Shown here: in pieces, positions 61,110-64,000 of the stretch
Position numbering within the stretch: position 1 is the first letter of the stretch
How the letters are laid out: the number at the start of each line of letters is the position of its first letter
Assembly (NCBI RefSeq): GCF_000412185.1
Contig: NZ_ASJA01000005.1
Coordinates: 1-64,000, forward strand
Direction: 5' to 3'
Length of the DNA stretch: 64,000 nt
Source: Euryhalocaulis caribicus
GTDB lineage: Bacteria > Pseudomonadota > Alphaproteobacteria > Caulobacterales > Maricaulaceae
Made by a program: the position numbers and the translations under genes
The notes under the pieces: model-generated
Told to the model about the DNA's origin: nothing
What the model saw: the letters and a program-made list of their open reading frames with translations, nothing else
Database searches by the model: none

Positions 61110-61877
61110 TTAGCGGATATAGCTGGCGCCATTCACGTCCAGCGTGGCGCCGCTGAGCTGCCGGACTTCCCCCGTGGAAAGGAAATTTACAAGGTTCGCC
61201 AGTTCGGCGGGTGAAACCCATTCGCCCATGGCGAGGCTCTGTGTGACTTTTTCTTCTCCGCCCTGACTTCTGGCAAAATCTTCGGACAGGCGCGTGCGGA
61301 CAACGCCCGGAGCAATGATATAGGCGAGGATGTTTTCCCTGGCGTAGGCGCGGGCAATTGATTGCGTGGCCGCGGCCACGGCTGCCTTGGAGGCGCCATA
61401 GGCGATCGTGTCGGGGTTGCCGACGCCGCGTTGCGCCGCCCAGCTGGAAAGCGTGATGATCACGCCGCCGCCGGTTTCCCGATAATGCCGCACGGCGCGG
61501 CGAAGCAGGCGGACAGGCCCGAGAACATTGATGTTCAGCGTGTCGCGCCAGACCTTGTCCCAGTCCTCCAGCGGGGCGTCGAAGCCCCCGTTCCACATCA
61601 TCGTTGCGGCGTTGTTGACGAAAATATCCACCTTGCCGCGCCAGCGCTCGGCCTCGTCCCAGAGCGCCTCCACCGAATCCAGGTCGTTGAGATCCGCGCC
61701 CACAAGCAGCTTGCGCTCGTCCGGGATATCGCTGGTTGCCTCCTCCGCGCCGGCGCGGTCGGATCCGTAATGCGCAATCACATATGCGCCGGACTGGCCG
61801 AGCCTTTCAACGATTGCGCGGCCAATGCCCTTGGAGGCTCCGGTTACCAGAATCGTTTTGTTTTTCAGATCGGTCAT
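61110..61877 (-). CDS. SDR family oxidoreductase
   Basis: 255 residues. TGASKGIGRA, NNAATMMWNG, Ser in LSSWAAQRG, Tyr and Lys in YGASKAAV, VNGASYIR end. Nothing else is distinctive. Divergent from the TonB receptor gene across a 317-base gap; the DHDPS-like gene follows after 178 bases in the same direction. Probably part of the same catabolic set. Confidence 0.9.
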   Translation of the reverse strand: MTDLKNKTILVTGASKGIGRAIVERLGQSGAYVIAHYGSDRAGAEEATSDIPDERKLLVGADLNDLDSVEALWDEAERWRGKVDIFVNNAATMMWNGGFDAPLEDWDKVWRDTLNINVLGPVRLLRRAVRHYRETGGGVIITLSSWAAQRGVGNPDTIAYGASKAAVAAATQSIARAYARENILAYIIAPGVVRTRLSEDFARSQGGEEKVTQSLAMGEWVSPAELANLVNFLSTGEVRQLSGATLDVNGASYIR

Positions 61878-62194
61878 GATGCTCTCTATATGGTTGGCGC
61901 GCTGGCGTGCGTACGATCAATCCGGCGCTGAATATTCTCTTCAGTGAAGCCTGAAGATAGCGCCTAGCAAAATCAAAACGTACGCACAGCAAAAAAAGTT
62001 CGGTAAGCGCCCAAATTTAGTTGACATTAAAAAGTCATCTGTTCACGCTGGCTAGTGGGACAAGTCGTTTATCGGGATCTCGTGGTGGGATCTGAGAGGG
62101 CGGCAAAATGGACCGCGGTTTTGTCGCCGGTGTGGCGCTATTTGCTGTGCCGGCGTGAATTCTGACGGTCCTCAATCGACTATTGGGGGATCTG
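61878..62194. other. Divergent promoter region, SDR / TonB receptor
   Basis: 317 bases. It holds a perfect 9-base inverted repeat, GTGCGTACG at 61907-61915 and CGTACGCAC at 61979-61987, 63 bases apart, and TTGACA at 62021 that could be a -35 element for the TonB gene. No coding frame is convincing here. Confidence 0.4.
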
Positions 62195-64000
62195 ATGAAG
62201 TCATCAGTTGGCAAATTCGGCACAGACAAGCGTTCAAAATTTCTGACATTGTTCATGAGCACGGCCCTGAGCGCGGCGGTTCTGACCGGCGGCGCGGCGG
62301 TTGCGCAAACCGCCGGCGACGAGGCGCAGGCAGAGCCGACTGATCTTATCGTGGTTACCGGTTCGCGGCTGGTTCGCCGCGACCTCGTCGCGCCCAGCCC
62401 GGTCACCACCGTTGATCAGGCGCAGATCGAGAAATCCGGCTCTGTCACGCTAGAGCAGACGCTGAACGAATTTCCTCAGCTCAATCCGGACAATACCAGC
62501 ACGACCAACCAGTCAGGCGGGACAGGGGTTCTCAGCGCCGATCTTCGCGGTCTTGGCGCGGTGCGCACTCTGGTTCTCGTCGATGGCCGCCGGTTCATTC
62601 CGGCGGACGAAACGGGCCTGGTCGACCTGGCCACGGTCCCTGATCTGCTGATTGACCGGGTGGAAATCATCACGGGCGGCGCATCCGCCGTTTACGGCTC
62701 CGACGCCATTTCCGGCGCGGTGAACTTTATCCTCAAGGATGATTTTGAAGGCGCCGAGGCGCGCTACCAGTATGGCGAAACCGGCGAGGGCGACGGACAG
62801 ACCCACAAGCTGGACTTCCTCCTGGGCGTGAACGCGCCGGACGGCCGCGGCAATATCGTGGCGCACGCCGCGTACACCAAGCGCGATCCGGTGTTTATGG
62901 GCGACCGGGAATTTTCCTCGCAGCCCTTCCTTGCGGACGCCAATGGTGAATTCCAGCCCTTCGGCTCGGGCAACATCCCGGGCGGCCTCATCAGCGTTCC
63001 GTCGTCGGATTTCGACCAGATCAACGGTCTGGATCTGAACGCGGCGGCGGCGGACTGCCAGGGCAGCAGCATTCAGGGCATCCGGTTTGGCGCGGGCAGC
63101 GAGCCGCTGCCGTTCTGCCGCATCACCGATCAGTATAATTACGCGGCGGACAATTTCCTGCTGCGGCCGTTCGAGCGCTATCAGGCGACGACGTCGGGCT
63201 TCTACAAGATTACCGACAATATCGAAGCCTATGGCCAGATGTTCTACACCAACAAGGAAAACTCCTATCAGCAGGCCCCGGAGGCGGTGACGCCGACCAG
63301 CTCGGGTCAGGAATCGGGCACGATCGCCATTCCGAACGCTGATACGAACCCGCTCTATCCGCAGGTCTTGCGCGATTTCTTTGCGGCCAACCGCTCCTAT
63401 TTTGACGCCGATGGCGATGGCACCTTCCTGGTGCGCAATACCGGGCGCCGTTTTGAGGAATTCGGTCCGCGGAACTCCAACATCGTGGCTGAATCCTTCA
63501 ACCTGACGGGCGGCCTGCGCGGCGATTTTGACTTCATGGACAATCCGTGGCGCTGGGATGCTTACTATCAGTACCAGCAGTCCGACGTCATCGTGAACCA
63601 GACCGGCCGTCTGTCGGTGTCCCGCACCACGCTGGGTCTGGATACGATCGTGGTCGATGGTCAGGTTCAGTGCCGCAACCAGATCCTTGGCTGCGTTCCG
63701 GTCAATCTGTTCGGCACGGACGCGCTGACGCCTGAAATGGCCGATTTCCTGAGCGTGGGAACGGGCCGCGAAGACAAGTTCACCCGTCAGGTGGCGGGCG
63801 CGTCCGTCTCAGGCGAGCTGTTTGACCTCCCCGCCGGTCCGGTTGCGACCGCTTTCGGCGCCGAGTGGCGGAAAGAGACGTTCGACACCCGTCCCGACCA
63901 GATTGCGCTGGCCGGCGACCTGACCGATCAGGGCGGCGTCGCCCCGACCATCAATGGCGGCGAACTGGACGTGGCGGAGATTTTCGCCGAGGTGCGCGTC
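62195..64000 (+). CDS. TonB-dependent receptor, N-terminal part (runs off the window)
   Basis: 602 residues visible, no stop before the end. Signal peptide (LFMSTALSAAVLTGGAAVAQ), TonB box region DLIVVTGSRLVRRD, plug domain (LEQTLNEFPQLNPDNTST; LRGLGAVRTLVLVDGRRFIP; RVEIITGGASAVYGSDAI) and barrel strands. No STN domain, so it is an uptake receptor rather than a transducer. GGGGGA precedes ATG 62195. It likely imports the substrate for the DUF885, M24 and DHDPS genes on its left. Confidence 0.9.
   Translation, partial: MKSSVGKFGTDKRSKFLTLFMSTALSAAVLTGGAAVAQTAGDEAQAEPTDLIVVTGSRLVRRDLVAPSPVTTVDQAQIEKSGSVTLEQTLNEFPQLNPDNTSTTNQSGGTGVLSADLRGLGAVRTLVLVDGRRFIPADETGLVDLATVPDLLIDRVEIITGGASAVYGSDAISGAVNFILKDDFEGAEARYQYGETGEGDGQTHKLDFLLGVNAPDGRGNIVAHAAYTKRDPVFMGDREFSSQPFLADANGEFQPFGSGNIPGGLISVPSSDFDQINGLDLNAAAADCQGSSIQGIRFGAGSEPLPFCRITDQYNYAADNFLLRPFERYQATTSGFYKITDNIEAYGQMFYTNKENSYQQAPEAVTPTSSGQESGTIAIPNADTNPLYPQVLRDFFAANRSYFDADGDGTFLVRNTGRRFEEFGPRNSNIVAESFNLTGGLRGDFDFMDNPWRWDAYYQYQQSDVIVNQTGRLSVSRTTLGLDTIVVDGQVQCRNQILGCVPVNLFGTDALTPEMADFLSVGTGREDKFTRQVAGASVSGELFDLPAGPVATAFGAEWRKETFDTRPDQIALAGDLTDQGGVAPTINGGELDVAEIFAEVRV

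Noticed and set aside
1-64000. CRISPR arrays, tRNA or rRNA genes, prophage, replication origin
   Set aside because: No regular spaced repeats, cloverleaf-like sequence, ribosomal RNA stretches, phage structural genes or DnaA-box clusters were seen by reading; a dedicated scan could still find a short tRNA.

Overview
The window reads as a chromosomal segment of a high-GC alphaproteobacterium. Pointers are the imuB-dnaE2 mutagenesis cassette, FixL/FixJ, ccoNOQP with ccoI and ccoS, an ECF sigma/FecR/TonB unit, DUF2231 beside a terminal oxidase, and several TonB and DUF885 genes. A marine or freshwater lineage near Hyphomonadaceae, Parvularculaceae or Sphingomonadales would fit, but no rRNA or other decisive marker is present. 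I found no tRNA, rRNA, CRISPR array or prophage. Layout: 1-5145 holds a broken imuA end, imuB and dnaE2. 5385-9331 is a small stress-type group (SDR, DUF3008, zinc alcohol dehydrogenase, flavodoxin-like reductase), three of whose units have GGAAC-type promoter candidates. 9571-14759 encodes a haem-copper terminal oxidase with a fused subunit I-III and a subunit II that has lost the CuA ligands, so it probably oxidises quinol, plus CtaG and membrane helpers. 14917-21205 is a LuxR regulator followed by three exported proteins, one a 1266-residue metzincin-like protease. 21948-39091 is bounded by two IS6-family copies in the same orientation and holds an oxygen- and nitric-oxide-related respiratory island: a 5' stub of an alternative oxidase, truncated haemoglobin, a Crp/Fnr regulator, a lone receiver, FixJ, a FixL with the haem-PAS signature, NnrS, a complete cbb3 oxidase operon, NsrR, FdxA and Rnk. 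39745-46225 is an ECF sigma-FecR-TonB transducer unit with a thioredoxin/TPR protein and a DsbD-N-like protein. 46510-51392 has a membrane protein, a LysR gene broken by one stop codon, a SnoaL-like protein, an SDR and two alpha/beta hydrolases. 51675-64000 has three exported DUF885 paralogues around an M24 peptidase, a NodB-type deacetylase, a methyltransferase, a DHDPS-like lyase, an SDR and the start of a TonB receptor, probably an uptake and degradation locus for an unknown peptide- or amide-like compound. How it works together: the centre of the window looks like a respiratory switchboard. FixL would sense O2 and NsrR would sense NO; a perfect FNR/FixK box sits between nnrS and a small membrane protein, and the Crp/Fnr gene shares a promoter-region motif with the aox stub. 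Degenerate, internally deleted relatives of the same IS6-family element are scattered from about 21.3 kb to 51.6 kb, and at two places an IS copy abuts the stump of a gene whose other half is missing, so this part of the chromosome has been rearranged repeatedly.
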